From positions 91,991,118 through 92,055,117 of the forward strand of contig JBOZIK010000001.1 in the NCBI GenBank assembly GCA_051453625.1: 64,000 nt of DNA, written 5' to 3'. This stretch comes from Welwitschia mirabilis. Its lineage: Eukaryota; Gnetophyta; Gnetopsida; Welwitschiales. The position numbers were made by a program, and so were the translations under genes. Below are positions 1 to 12,203 of this stretch, in pieces (within the stretch, counting starts at the first letter, position 1; each line of letters begins with the position of its first letter). The notes under the pieces are model-generated. The model made no database searches. It was not told where the DNA came from and saw nothing but the letters and a program-made list of their open reading frames with translations.

Positions 1-1533
1 AGCTTATTCAAAGAAATTTAAGAGTTGATCAAGATTATCCAATGTGCCATGAAGATAATGAGTTTCAAAGTCATCTTTTCATTTAATGTGCTATTACGAA
101 AGATCTCTAGAAGGAGCTAAATATATCTCCTCCTTCTCACATTAGCTTAGAGAGCTTCACTTATTTTAGGATAAATGCCTTCATGATTATTAGTGCTTGG
201 CTTTTATAGAAGCATAAATGCAACATTATCTTTTAGTGGAAAAAATTATCCATCCCATAGTTGAAATTCAAAATTATTAGACAAATTAAAGAATTGAATT
301 AAATCTAGTTCTATAAGAATTATGGTAGTCTAAACCCTATAAACAAAATCGTGCCCGATTTGCATAAGAATGCACAATAGAGAACATCAAAAATGCACTG
401 AAGAGAAGCATCTAAACTGCACCTAGTAGCCGTTATAATAGTAATGCACCAAAAGATATGGGAAAGGCTCTAAAGACTAAACCTACTAAGCATAATGTGT
501 TATTGCACCATGAGCAAATTTGGGATTCTTATGTGCTTAGCCTTAGAGGACATTATCCTAGTCTCTTTAAATAATTTTTTAGAATTTGGAATGGTAGATC
601 CTCTTAGATAGATAATACTACTATTTTTATTGATATTTAATCTATTAGTAATGCCATTTACATAGGTCTACAAGGAATAGAGTTAAAAAGGGAAGGCCCA
701 AAGGCTTCTATTTTTTCTTGCTTTGAGAGATTAATTGACAAAATCCTTATAAAGAGAGGTGGAAGCTACAGAAGAAAGGATTTATTAATACCATTTGATT
801 CTTGAGCTATATTGATTATAAAATACTCCACTTTAGAGGGCCAATTTGACAAGATCAATGAGCTGCACTTCCATTTTCTTGCTATGATGATGGGAGATTT
901 TCAAAAATATCTCCCTTTCTTTCTCTTTGACTCTCTTCATTACTTCCTCTAAACTTGTAAGGTATACCATGAAGGGTTGGTTTGGTTACTTTATCAGAGA
1001 AAAATTCAGATTAATATAGGCATTTAGCTTGGTAAGAAATCCTAAGAGAACCTATGTAAAAGTTGTTTTTGTGGGATCTGTCAAAGTGTATAGAAAGTGA
1101 TAATGAATGCAACCTTTCTTACACCCCCAAGGTGCACTGATGATACATCAAATATAGAGTAAATAGAGTAGGAGCAATTTAAATAAAAAGTTGTGGAGGA
1201 GGAGGAACTACAAGAAGAAGAAAATGTTAAAGAGGAAAATAAACATCTGGCTCCTTCCCATATTAACCAAATCCTCCACTTCCCCCTCCCCCCTTCTAAC
1301 CATGGCCCAAATGATTACTATTTTGTTGTAAATCCCTTGGAGTATGCTAGCCTTGAATCTCTTTCTAATTAGAATTGAGAACCTGGATTAACAAAATTAG
1401 ATGCTGATGTATTGGGGTTTGAATACCAAAGAGACTTCTATCATGCTTGGAAATCTAGCTCCTGAGCTATGTTGTAAATCTTCCTCTTTATAAATTAATA
1501 TAATCTATTTACCATTTCTTTTTAAAAAAAAAA
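1..1533 (+). mobile_element. L1-type LINE, 3' end, degenerate (copy 1)
   Basis: The first 240 bases translate, with stops, into the zinc-binding region that follows reverse transcriptase in plant L1 elements: LRVDQDYPMCHEDN and later NAFMIISAWLL. The usual C-x2-C pair is damaged here (YPMC) but intact in the second copy at 59286-60856 (CPMC). About 230 bases further on, a second coding block begins (roughly 470-1300), with INELHFHFLAMMMGD and LPFFLFDSLHY, followed by a Glu-rich stretch near 1190-1240 (VVEEEELQEEENVKEE). The element ends in an A-run at 1524-1533, the hallmark of target-primed retrotransposition. The 5' part lies outside the window. Both copies share the whole zinc region, spacer, extra block, acidic tail and poly(A) order, so this arrangement belongs to the element and is not a chance junction. 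Confidence 0.75.
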
Positions 1534-1540
1534 GAATGGA

Positions 1541-2002
1541 GGGAGCACTAATTCTCAATTATGATTTTTTTCTATTTTTTGAATTTCTTGCTTCATTAAA
1601 TCAATCCAATGTATATATTTAAATGCATCCTTGTATTTCAGTGGATCTGGTTGAGTACTTAGATATAAATATTTTCTATCACATATTTGGGCATATGAAC
1701 ATTTTTTTTGCAAATTAACTCATGAGTAGAATCTTTTAATTTATGATGTTTCCTTTGTGTTTTTATCCTAGAATTTAGATTTCCAATTATGTTGGATTGA
1801 TCATTACGTTTCAAAATCCAAGAATACTTAGATAAAAAAGGAATCTTAATAGATTGATTTCTTTCTTCATCATAAGAATCATATTGATTAGTGCTTTTGA
1901 AGAGGGCTTCATCTATTTCTGAATCAAGATATAATGTTTTAAAATATGTGGTATTTGTTATACATGGACAAGTTTACTAATATAAAGGAGAGGATTGTCA
2001 TG
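1541..2002 (-). mobile_element. Ty1/copia fragment (integrase-RT linker), duplicated piece
   Basis: This segment closely matches 5645-6095 and, like it, reads on the minus strand as the variable linker between integrase and reverse transcriptase of a copia polyprotein. It has more stops than the other copy. It lies directly left of an LTR copy (2003-3365), exactly as 5645-6095 lies left of the LTR at 6096. It is therefore the duplicated flank of the gypsy insertion described below and not an independent insertion. Its left border coincides with the poly(A) end of the LINE. Confidence 0.7.
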
Positions 2003-3365
2003 TATTAACATGTATAAATTAATATTATGACTAGTATAAATAACCAATTAATCTTAATTAAATACATTAATATAATTAATTTTATCTTAAAACCATGTCT
2101 TCTATTAATTTTTATAATAATTATAAACTTATCAAGTGTTCATGACATTTTTAGATAAATAATGNNNNNNNNNNAGGCATGCTTAAAAATGAAGATTATT
2201 GGAGCTCAAACACTGGTGCTGTCATCCAGGACCACCGATGCCACTAGTCCTTCTACATCAAATAGATTAAATCTTACATTTATGAATTTTTATAGAAAAT
2301 TAGATAAAATGTAGTTATGGGCTCATTCAAATTCCACATCAGAAATAAATTGCATTCTTGAAGACACATGATGGTAATGATAAGGGTTCATAGAATGACA
2401 TGTGGTATTACCGAGTAAGATGACGGTGGAGAGACTTGGCTATGATAGTGATTGGTAATAATTGCAACATTCAAGAGCCAAGTATTAATTTCATCATAGG
2501 AATTTCTACCAATTGAAAAAGAATACAAGTCATCCTATCCAATTTCATGATTATGTAACTGTCCACATAATGTTGTAAGCTAAGACCTTGTAATCATTCC
2601 TCTCCCTCGTATCTTCCTATAAAAAGGGCCTTAAACTCTTCATTGTATTATCTTTGGCTTTAGATAATTATAGAACCTTAGAGTGTTAATCACAATGGAT
2701 TTCTAAGAAATTCTTTAAGGGAGTGAGCTTGTCTTTGAGGATTGTTGAGAAGTTCTTCTGATATCCTTCTTTCTTTATTATAAAGTGTTCTTTTTTGGTA
2801 ACACAAAAGTTGTTTTTTTTTTTTTAATTTCAATTCATAAGTCACATTATAATTAGAATGCTTAAGTAGAAACTTGACCATTAAACTTATTTGCATTTCA
2901 ATAAACTCTTTTAAATGATTAATCCATGTCTTTTAACTTTATAGATTTTAAGTTCTTAGAGTCCTTACTTTCTATTGTTATTTAAGGCTTTGAAGATTAA
3001 GTAACAATCAAGTTCACCATCACTCATATAACAAATGAGATTATGTTACCACAAGTTAAGCCAAAACACTTAGTGGTTTTAATGTGTTACAAGAAGGTAG
3101 TGGAAAACATTGAAGTGAAGGATTGCTCAAGAACAAAGAGGTGATACTTGAGAACTAGCTTGTTTCCCTCTGCTTTAAAGTCGAAGTTCAAACGTAACTC
3201 TGAAATCACCTCTTTCTCTTCTTTCTTTTTCTTCTTTTCATTGTAACTTACATTAAGTTTAAGTTAGTGTAAAAATTTTCAACCACTACCCATGTCATCC
3301 CTAAGGAAGAATAATAACTAAGTGTAAACTTAGTTTTAAATTCAGACATTGCAAAACATCAAATG
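2003..3365 (+). repeat. Gypsy LTR, duplicated copy (copy 1 of 3)
   Basis: This sequence aligns from end to end with the LTRs at 6096-7416 and 12204-13560. Its 5' end reads TATTAACATG against TGTTAACATG in the other two, and its 3' end is CATCAAATG against CATCAAACA. Homology to the 6096 copy continues on both sides, into copia sequence on the left and gypsy internal sequence on the right. This shows it came from a segmental duplication. A 10-N gap at 2165-2174 sits inside it. Confidence 0.75.
2165..2174. other. Assembly gap, 10 N
   Basis: Ten unknown bases lie inside LTR copy 1. The corresponding part of the 6096 LTR (near 6257-6272) has about the same number of bases, so the gap is probably close to its true size. 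Confidence 0.95.
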
Positions 3366-4252
3366 TGTTTTAGCATGTTGCTAAGGATAAAGGCACGGTA
3401 GCAGCTCAGAGGAGTACTACTTTACATTTTGGAAAGTTTTTATACATATTTTTTGTTTTATAGTAATGAGTACTAGTTTTGTCTAGTGATACTTGAACTA
3501 GTCCATTTTTCTTTTCTTTTGTTTCTTCAGTTTTTTTTCCAGTGATTAGTACTAGTCATCCTAGTGAAACCCTAAATAGTCTAGCTTGTTTTAAGTTTAT
3601 TTTTGATTTTATTATAACTTGTTTTACATAGGTTTAATGTTTTGCTATAGATTGCCTTAGGAGTACGAACTTGAAAAAACTTAAAGACTTTTAATAAATT
3701 TACATTACCTTGCACACCTGTTGTATTCTTCCATGTTTTTATAGTTTCTATTTTTCTAATTTTGTTATGAGTAAAACATTAGAATCCTTAAAAATTTTAT
3801 CATGATTTCATTTGATTTTATTTATGTTTTTTATTTGAGTTTTATCTCTCTGTGACCCTATTACAATAATTGTTCTACATACATCTTGCAAACCTCTATA
3901 TAAAAACTAAAACCATAATTCAAAACTAGAATAGTGCCATTACCTACTCGTACTAGCATTGCCATTCTTTCTACCCAAAGTGCCCTGATTTTTTATCAAA
4001 TGTTTTGTATAGACCCTAAAACCTCTGTATCTTGTAGGCCTTATGAAAATATAACCCAAAACTTATGTGAAACTTGTTTTTATATGCATTAGACCCATGA
4101 TGAATATGGGAGATTAGTTCACAATAATATGGATCCCTGTACCAATCATAAAAGAATGTAAGAACTTCGATACCAAAATGGAAGTCAACCCCTTGAAGAT
4201 TCTTAATAAAGAGTAATCCTTCTCTTCTGAAGGTAATCCAAACAATGATTTT
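3366..4252 (+). repeat. Duplicated 5' internal sequence of the gypsy element
   Basis: This stretch matches 7417-8272, the region between the left LTR and gag of the gypsy element, with scattered substitutions and small indels. Homology stops abruptly at 4252, where minus-strand copia RNase H sequence begins. I see no open reading frame of note in it. The abrupt joint is the key evidence for a tandem duplication of the segment 4253-8272. Confidence 0.7.
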
Positions 4253-6095
4253 GATATCAAGGATGTGAGGTTTACTGTGAGGTTTTTGAAACTTATTTTT
4301 GCTTAAAGGGTTGGTAAAAGATCTACTAGTTTATCTTTAGAAGGGTAATCAACCAATTATAATAAACCTTCTTCAACTTGGATTCTCATAAAGTAATATT
4401 TTCTATTAATGTGTTTTGTATTAGAATGCCTAACAAAATTCTCGAAAATAGAAATGGTAGCTTCACTATTATAAAAAAGTGAAAAAAGTTTTTCTAATCA
4501 AATGATAAATTCAGAAAATAGTTTTTCAAGCTAGCCAATTTGTTAGATTATGGAATGAATAGTAATGTATTTTAATTTAGTGAAAAGAGTAATAGTTGCT
4601 TGTTTTTAATTACTCCACGAGAATAAACTTAGCATATCTATAAGTGCTCTTACGATCATTCAAGCATCCTTCCCAATTAGCACCTACAAGGGCTTGTAGA
4701 ATCAAACCATTATTAAAATTATAAAATAATCTAAATTTTAAGTTTCTTTTACATATTTCAAAATTCTTTTTATAGCCAAGCTATGTAAATTTAAGGGATG
4801 AAACATGAAACATGACATGATATTAATAAAAAATTTGGATATCAGGATATGAAATTGTTAAATACATAAGTGGTTCTATAACTAACTAGTATAAATGTCC
4901 ATCAATTAGATTACCATCCACTTCTTTTATTAAATGTAAATTTGCTGACATTGGAGTAGATAGGAGTTTACAGTTATGCATTTGAAAATGATGTAGCATT
5001 GCATATTTTTCTTAACACAAAAATGCACTATCTTTTCTTTCTGTGATTTGGAAGCCTAAATAATAAGTTAATCCTCGAAGATCAGTCATTTTCAATTCAT
5101 GTTTCATTGGCTCTCTAAATAATTGGATTAGTTTCTCATTTATACTGTTAAATATAATGCCATCAATATAAATAAAAAAATAAAATTTCACCATTCCAAT
5201 CCTTTCTGTAAGGTGTATTATCATCAAATTATTTCACGTACTGTGTTATTTTAAATTAGATTTCAAACATGAAATCCAAGTTCCAGGTGCTCTTTTAAGA
5301 CTGTATAGAGCTTTCTTTAGTTTTAGAATGTAATCTTCTTTCTCCCAATGTTGAAAACCTTTAGGTTATTTAATGAAAATCTCTTCTTAGAGATAAGTTT
5401 TTAAAAAGGTTGATTTCATATTTATTTGCTAAATTATTATTTTTTAATTGGTTGCAAAAGTAAGAAATGCACATAACATTTCCATCCTAGTGACAGGTGC
5501 AAATGTTTCCTTATGATTTAATCCTTGCTTCTTGTACATATCCTTTGATTACAAGTCACACTTTGTATTTGTTTATTATGTCATTAGGATTGTATTTGGT
5601 CCTAAAAATCCATCATGTGCCTATAATATTCTTGTTTTTTAGATGGGACACCAATTCTCAATTATGATTTTCCTATATTTGTTGAATTTCTTGCTCCATT
5701 AAATCAATCCAATGTGCATATTTAAATGCATCCTTGTATTTCAGTGGTTCTAGTTGAGTACTTAGAGATAAATATTCTATTTTATATGACTGGACATATA
5801 AACTTTCTTCCCAAATTGGCTCATGGGTAGACTCTTTTAATTTATGATGTTTGCTTCTTGATATTATCCTAGAATTTAGATCTCCAATTATGTTGTATTG
5901 ATCATTATGTTTCAAAATTCTAGAATACTTGGATAAAGGTAAAGTATCAACTTGTTTCTTCATCATAAGAATCATGTTGATTAGTGTTTTTGAAGAGGGA
6001 TTCATCTATTTCTGAATTAGAATTTGATGTTTTAAAATGTGTGGTACTTGTTATACATGAATAAGTTTATTGATCTAGAGGAGAGGATTTTCATG
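4253..6095 (-). pseudogene. Ty1/copia pol remnant: linker, reverse transcriptase, RNase H
   Basis: Read on the minus strand from 6095 to 4253, this is the 3' half of a copia polyprotein. The linker (6005-5673) ends with the usual lead-in to reverse transcriptase, DAFKYAHWIDLMEQEIQQI. Reverse transcriptase and the start of the RNase H connection follow, including LRGLTYYLGFQITERKD near 5100 and then LLSTPMSANLHLIKEVDG near 4950. Many stops and frameshifts show it is dead. Its 5' half continues at 13566, on the far side of the gypsy insertion. The 3' LTR is missing because the segment is cut at 4252 by the duplication joint. Confidence 0.75.
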
Positions 6096-7416
6096 TGTTA
6101 ACATGTACAAATTGACATTATGACTAACTTAAATGATTAACTAATCTTAATTAAATACATTAATATAATCAATTTTATCATAAAAACATGTCTTCTATTG
6201 ATTTTCACAATAATTATGAACTTATTAGGTGTCCATAACATTTTTAGGTAAATTATGCTTAATTAAAAGTCATGCTTAAAAATGAAGATTATTAGAGCTC
6301 AAATGTTAATGTCGTCGTCCAGGACTACCAATGCCACTAGTGCTTCTACACCAAATAGATTAAATCTCGCATTCTTGAATTGTTATAGAAAATTAGATAA
6401 AATATAGTTATGAGCTCGTTTAAATTCCAAATTAGAAATAAATTACATTCTTGATAACGCATGATGGTAAATGACAAGGATTCACAGAATGAAATGTGGC
6501 ATTGATGAGTAGGATAATAGTGGAGACACTTGGTTATGACAGTGGTTGGTAATAACTACAACATCTAAGAGCTAAGGATTAGTGTCAGCGTAGGAATTTC
6601 TACCAACTGGAAAAGAATAGAAACTGTTTAATCTAATGTCATGATTATGTAACTATCCATCTAATGGTACAAGCTAAGATCTTGTAACCACTTCTCTTCC
6701 CCATATCTCCCTATAAAAGAACCTTAAACCCTTCATTATATCATCTTTGGCTTTGGAGAATTGTAGAACCTTATGTGATCAATCATGATGACTTTCTATG
6801 CAACCCTTTAAGGCAGTGAACTAGCCTTTGAGGGTGTTGAGGAGTTCTTTTAGCATCCTTCCTCCTTTGTTGTAAAGTATTCTTTTTTTGTAATAAAAAA
6901 GTTCTTATTTTTTATGTAGCAACTTGACCATTAAACTTATTTGCATTTGAGTGAGCTCTTTTAAATGCTTAATCCAAGTATTTTAACTTTATAGATTTTA
7001 AGTGCTTAGAGTTCTTACTTTTTATTATTATTTAAGGCTTTGAAGATTAAGTAAAATTTGAGTTCATCATCACTCATATGGAAAATGAGATTATGTCACC
7101 ATGGTTTAAGCTAAAACACTTGATGGTTTTAAATGTATTGCAGGAAGTCATTAGACAACATTAGAGTAAAGGATTACTTGAGAATAAATTAGTAATACCT
7201 TGTAACTACCTTGCTTCTCTTCTCTCTCAAGTCGAAGTTGAAACATAACTCTAAAATCGCTTCTTTCTCTTCTTTTTTTTCCTTCTTTTAATTGTAACTT
7301 GCATTAAGTTCAAATTAGTGCAAAACTTTTAAACCACTACTCATGTTATCCCTGAGGAAGAATGATAACTAAGTGCAAAGTTAGTTTTAAATCTAGATAT
7401 TGTAAGACATCAAACA
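6096..7416 (+). repeat. Left LTR of the gypsy element
   Basis: It starts TGTTAACATG and ends CATCAAACA, giving the short TGTT...AACA inverted ends typical of LTRs. It aligns with 12204-13560 throughout. The preceding TCATG is the left target-site copy. A CATATCTCCCTATAAAAGA stretch near 6705 is a plausible promoter TATA region, conserved at the same place in the other LTR copies. Confidence 0.8.
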
Positions 7417-8499
7417 GATTATAGCATTATTGTTGGGAATAATGGTACGGCGGTAGCCTAAAGGAGTACTACTTTACCTTTTTGCAAAGTTTTTTACAGT
7501 GATAAGTACTGGTTCTCTCTAGTGATACCTTAACTGGTCCATTTTTATTTTCTTTGATTTCTTTAGTTTTCCTTCTTGTGGGTGGTACTAATCATTCTAG
7601 TGAAACCCTAACTAGTCTAGCTTGTTTTAAGTTTCTTGTTGATCTTATTATAACTTGTTCTATGTAGGTATAATGTTTTGTCGTAGATTATCTTAGGAGT
7701 AAAAACGTAAAAGCTTTTAATTAACTTCACATTAACTTGCACACATGTTGTGTTTTTCTATGTTTTTATAGTTTCTAATTTTATAACTTTACTGTAAGGA
7801 AAGCATTAAAATCCTTAAAAAATTTTATAGGATTTCATTTTATTTTGTTTATGTTTTTTATTTAAGTTTTATTTCTCTACGAGTCTGTTATGATAATTAT
7901 TTTACATGCATCCTATAAAACTCTATATAAAAATTGAAACTATAATTTAGAACTAAACCAGTGTTGCCACCTGCTCTTACTAACACTACCATCCTTTCTG
8001 CCCAGAATGTCCTAAATTTTTTACCAAACATTTTGTATAAACCCTGAAACCTCTGTATCTTATAGGCCCTATGAAAATATAATCCAAATCTTGTGTGAAA
8101 ATTATTTTTATATGCATTGGACTCATGATGAGTCTAGGAGATTATGTGTAATAAGATGAATCCCTATACCAATCATGAAAAAATGCAAGAACTTAGATCC
8201 TAAAATGGAAATCAAGTCCTCAGAGATTCCTAATAAGAGTAAGCCTCCTCCTGTTAAGGCAATCCAAACAATAATCAAAAGAACCCCACATACCAATAAT
8301 AGCAACATGAATATTCAAATGACATAATCAGAGGAGCCACTTCTACTTAAAGCCTTATCACCAAGCTAATAACCTTCTACCTTATCCAAGAAGTAGCTAA
8401 ACAATAAGCCGCTATCACTACTGCTGCTAACACAAATTAACTTAAGCAAACCCTTCGTGATTATCTTTAACCATAATGGCTAGGAACACCCTCATGCAT

Positions 8500-9060
8500 C
8501 ATGCTACTACCCTTAAATCAGAGGTTAGAATTTAAGCCTTCAACCATTTAACTCTTGTCTTATTTTCATGGATTAGAGTCTGGTGACCCATATCTTCACC
8601 TAAAAAATTTCGAGTATGTCCTATCAACTATTCCCCACTATCTAAACACTTATAATTCTCTTAGAATCATCCTTTTTACTCTTTTTTTAAAAGAAGAAGT
8701 GAAATATTGGTTGTACACATTAAAACCCTTTTCTATAAGATCCTATACTGACCTTAATAAAGCTTTCATATGAAAATTCTTTCCCAACCATAAAACGAAT
8801 GTCCTAAAGAAAGAAATCATGAACTACTAATAAAAGGAGCACAAAACATTCTTGCAAGCCCTAAAGAGATTTAAAAAATTGCTTTAAAAATGTCTCCAAA
8901 ATGGTTTCAAGATGAGAAAGAAAATAAGATTTTCTATGATAGGTTAACCACAAATAATTGTCAACTAGTTAAAATAATGAGTAGCAAAAACTTCCTTAGC
9001 ATGCCTCTAGATGAATTTTGGAAATACCTTAAGAGTGTAGTTAAAAATTTGAAAAATTGA
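8500..9060 (+). pseudogene. Gypsy gag remnant
   Basis: The longest open piece (8555-8773) reads YFHGLESGDPYLHLKNFEYV and ends with YWLYTLKPFSIRSYTDLN. This matches the plant gypsy gag pattern FHGL..EDPY.HL..F, then a WLY.L motif, then a W/Y..L...F element. The frame continues after a stop as KFFPNHKTNVLKKEI, which is the normal gag continuation. Gag proteins package the element RNA into cytoplasmic particles. Stop codons show this copy is not functional. It lies in the expected place, about 1.1 kb downstream of the left LTR. Confidence 0.65.
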
Positions 9061-10140
9061 AAGAAGCTAACATATCCATCTAGATCACATCATCTAGTTA
9101 GATTAACAAGTGTTTTTAAGGTTCTTGAAAATTTTAAAGTAAATAACCAGATAAACGAACTAGCTTGGAGAGTAGAATCCTTAACCACCTCACCTTCACC
9201 TTCATCCATAGTCGCTAAACTAGAATGCCTTATTTGTTGCATTGATATCCATGAAATAGACAAGTCTCCCTCCATTCCCTTATTTCAAAATACTTTTAAT
9301 GAATAAGTTAATTATAATAGAACACTAGTGACAAAACTCAAAGAATGACCCATACTCTAATACATACAACCCCAAGTGAAGGAATCACCCTAATTTTTCT
9401 TAGAAATAAGACAATCAAATTAATTAATCAAGAAGTCTTTTTCCTTCATCTTCATCTCACCCATTTTATTCCAATTACCAAAAACCATTTCCATCTATTC
9501 TTTTAAGTAATCAGTAAATAAGTTCATGAAAAATCAAGTCTAAATTAATCAAAACCATGAAGCAATCCTTAACCAATATTTCTTGTCACTAACTAAGCTT
9601 GAGCAAAACACCAAATCCATTTCATAAATCCTTTAATTAGTTCAAAAAACCCAACCATAGGTTCTCTCTATCTTAAATCATATACATCCATAAAAACTCC
9701 CAATGAGTGCTCAACCAAATCCCAGCTAAGGTTTGTCAAAGAAGGATCAAGCCACTTAGAACAAACCAAAGCAATTCAACTTAAAAGTGGCAGCAAAATT
9801 AATCAAGTGTTTAAAAAAATCTAAATCTAAATATGAGGAAAAAGTAAAATAAAAAGACATAACTCCTTACCAAGTACCTTTACCTTTTCCCTAAGATTTA
9901 AATAAAGAAAAGGTAATAAACTTAGAAGAATATTTTCCTACATCCAAAGAGCCTTCACATTTTTCCCAAAGTGTGAGAAAAGAGAACATTAAAAACAACA
10001 ACTTGAGGCCTTATAAATTTTTAAAGAAGTTAAAATCATTAAAAAGGTACCCTCCTACACAAAATTCCTTGAAGATATGTGCACTATAAAAAAGACACAT
10101 GAATGTTAAGAGCAAAGCATTCTTAGCCCAACAAAATAGT

Positions 10141-10510
10141 GCAGCCATCCAAAATTAGTTTCTGCCTAAGTACAGAGATCTAGGTTACCCCACAATAAGC
10201 ATTACAATTGGGGATAAAAATATTAAGCAAGCCTTAATAGATTTGGGAGCAAGTGTTAACTTTTTATCCAATTATATTTGCAAGAAACTTAGCTTAAACG
10301 ACCTTAAATGCATTAAAATTCCATTTCAATTGGCAGATAATTCCATGAAGTTATCCTCAAAATAGTTGAGGATGTTATAATTCAAGTTAACACTTGCTCT
10401 TGCCTAGCCAACTTTATAGTTTTAGAGATGGATACAATGAAATGCAATTCAGTGTCCATCATTTCAGGAAGACATTTCCTTGTAACTTCAAACACTTTAA
10501 TCAATTATAG
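10141..10510 (+). pseudogene. Gypsy aspartic protease remnant
   Basis: The translation contains IGDKNIKQALIDLGASVNFL followed by SNYICKKLSLNDLKC. This is the retroviral-type protease core of Athila/Tat elements, where ALLDLGASINLLP is the usual active-site stretch. The catalytic Asp and the following Leu-Gly-Ala-Ser are present. A stop codon interrupts it shortly after (near 10365). The next open stretch, 10521-10733 (MKISFDNITLNLNIF), corresponds to the conserved segment that links protease to reverse transcriptase in these elements. No reverse transcriptase follows. Confidence 0.65.
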
Positions 10511-10739
10511 GAATGGTTAAATGAAGATATCATTTGACAACATAACTTTGAACCTAAATATTTTTAACAAAATGAAACTACTAGGCAATCCTGAAGAGGC
10601 TAATTGGATTAATGGAAATTGCGATGTTGAATGCTCTCCTTCTAAGCCAAATATTTTTGATTTTTTATTATTATTTGATTATTGCTTCATCAACTCTGAA
10701 CTTAATAGTCACAACTCTTTGAGTTTTCTATAATAAGTT

Positions 10740-12203
10740 ACCCTAAAAACCAAGTTTTGCCTAAGGATGGTTTTTCATGAGCACCCCACCAAATCATTAT
10801 CACTCATCCCATTACCCTTTTAAACCTTTCCATACACCTAATCCATTTTCAAATCACTCCATTAAGTCCATAAATCATCCACCCAGGCCATCAAACTATG
10901 AGTTTCTAATACTTACCAACCTAGGTTAATGGCCCTTAATCAAAAAACATTAATAAATGATCTTGTTATCACCTAAAAAATGGTTAAGATCAAGTTTATT
11001 TATGGTTTTTAAGGAAAAGTATGCTTATTTTGAGTGTGTTGGTTAAGAACGCATTCACTTTAGGTCTTCAATTTTGGTAAAACTAGGTTGAAAATGTGGT
11101 GTTTGCCTTTATATGTATTTCTTAAGTTCAAAGCCTTTTTTATGGGAACAATATTTATCTTGATTAGGCTAATGAGCCAATGACCCCCTAAAGTGCATAA
11201 AAAATAACTATGGTAAGATAATGAAAAGAAAATAATATAGCTATTCTTCAAATGCACATAACATTAATCACTTAAATCGATTTAGTTAACTACATTAGGG
11301 CTATGGACACTACTAGCAATGTAGCTCTAAGGATCTAATTGCAACATGTTCAACTACATTGAGACTATAAATGCTCAGCAGCAATGCATCACTGATTTCT
11401 GCATCAAACATGTGTAACTCTATTGGTAGAAAATGTCATAACACTAGCTACTCATTGTGATTAAAAGGCTTAAAACTAAGGGCATATGTAAAGGTAGAAA
11501 TGAAAAATAAAGGAACGATAAAGGTGGGAATCAGAGGATTTATGTCAACTGTTATCTCTTAACTTTCATACTTAGAAGTTGCTATGATTTCTTAAATTTG
11601 TATAAGTTACTTAGTTAAAACTTCGCTTGGTTGATATTGCAATCCACTAAAAATACAAAAATATAATAAAGGCCTTTAACTTGGGATAGTTTGCTTATGT
11701 GTTCATTGGTTTATAGTTTAGTCTGTTAACATATTTTTCGTCTCCCCTTTGCTCCACTTCACTTCACTTAATTTTATATCCATTTTCATGAGAAATAATT
11801 CCTAAGGAATAAACCATTTTTATTAATCAAGCTTTTACTTGGTAGCATTTCATATTAGTTAAGTCTTTTCCTCTTTTAGATTAGCTGCAACATTTTGCAT
11901 GGATTTCAATAGAAGAACTCTTCACGATTCTTTCTAAGGCTTACGTTCTCAAATGACTTAAATACTTTTTTCATCATAAAACTTTAAGATAAAGTTCAAT
12001 TTTGGTTTGGGGGTATGACATCTAGCTTTTACAATAAAATTTTTCATTTTAATGCCTTAAATTATAGATAATTAACCTTAAAATTTTCAAAATTATATTA
12101 TTCGCACACTTAAGCACTTTTCGACATAGATAATTTTTTCATGTTTAATCATTTTGTTATTGACTTTCTGCTAAGGCACTAGTAAAAGACTGTTTAGAAG
12201 GTG
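10740..12203 (+). other. Gypsy internal 3' region, no recognisable coding
   Basis: I find no reverse transcriptase, integrase or other domain here on either strand. A GTTTGGGGGTATGACA stretch near 12010 resembles the polypurine-like sequence seen near the 3' end of Athila-type elements. The sequence immediately left of the right LTR ends AGAAGGTG. Confidence 0.4.
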
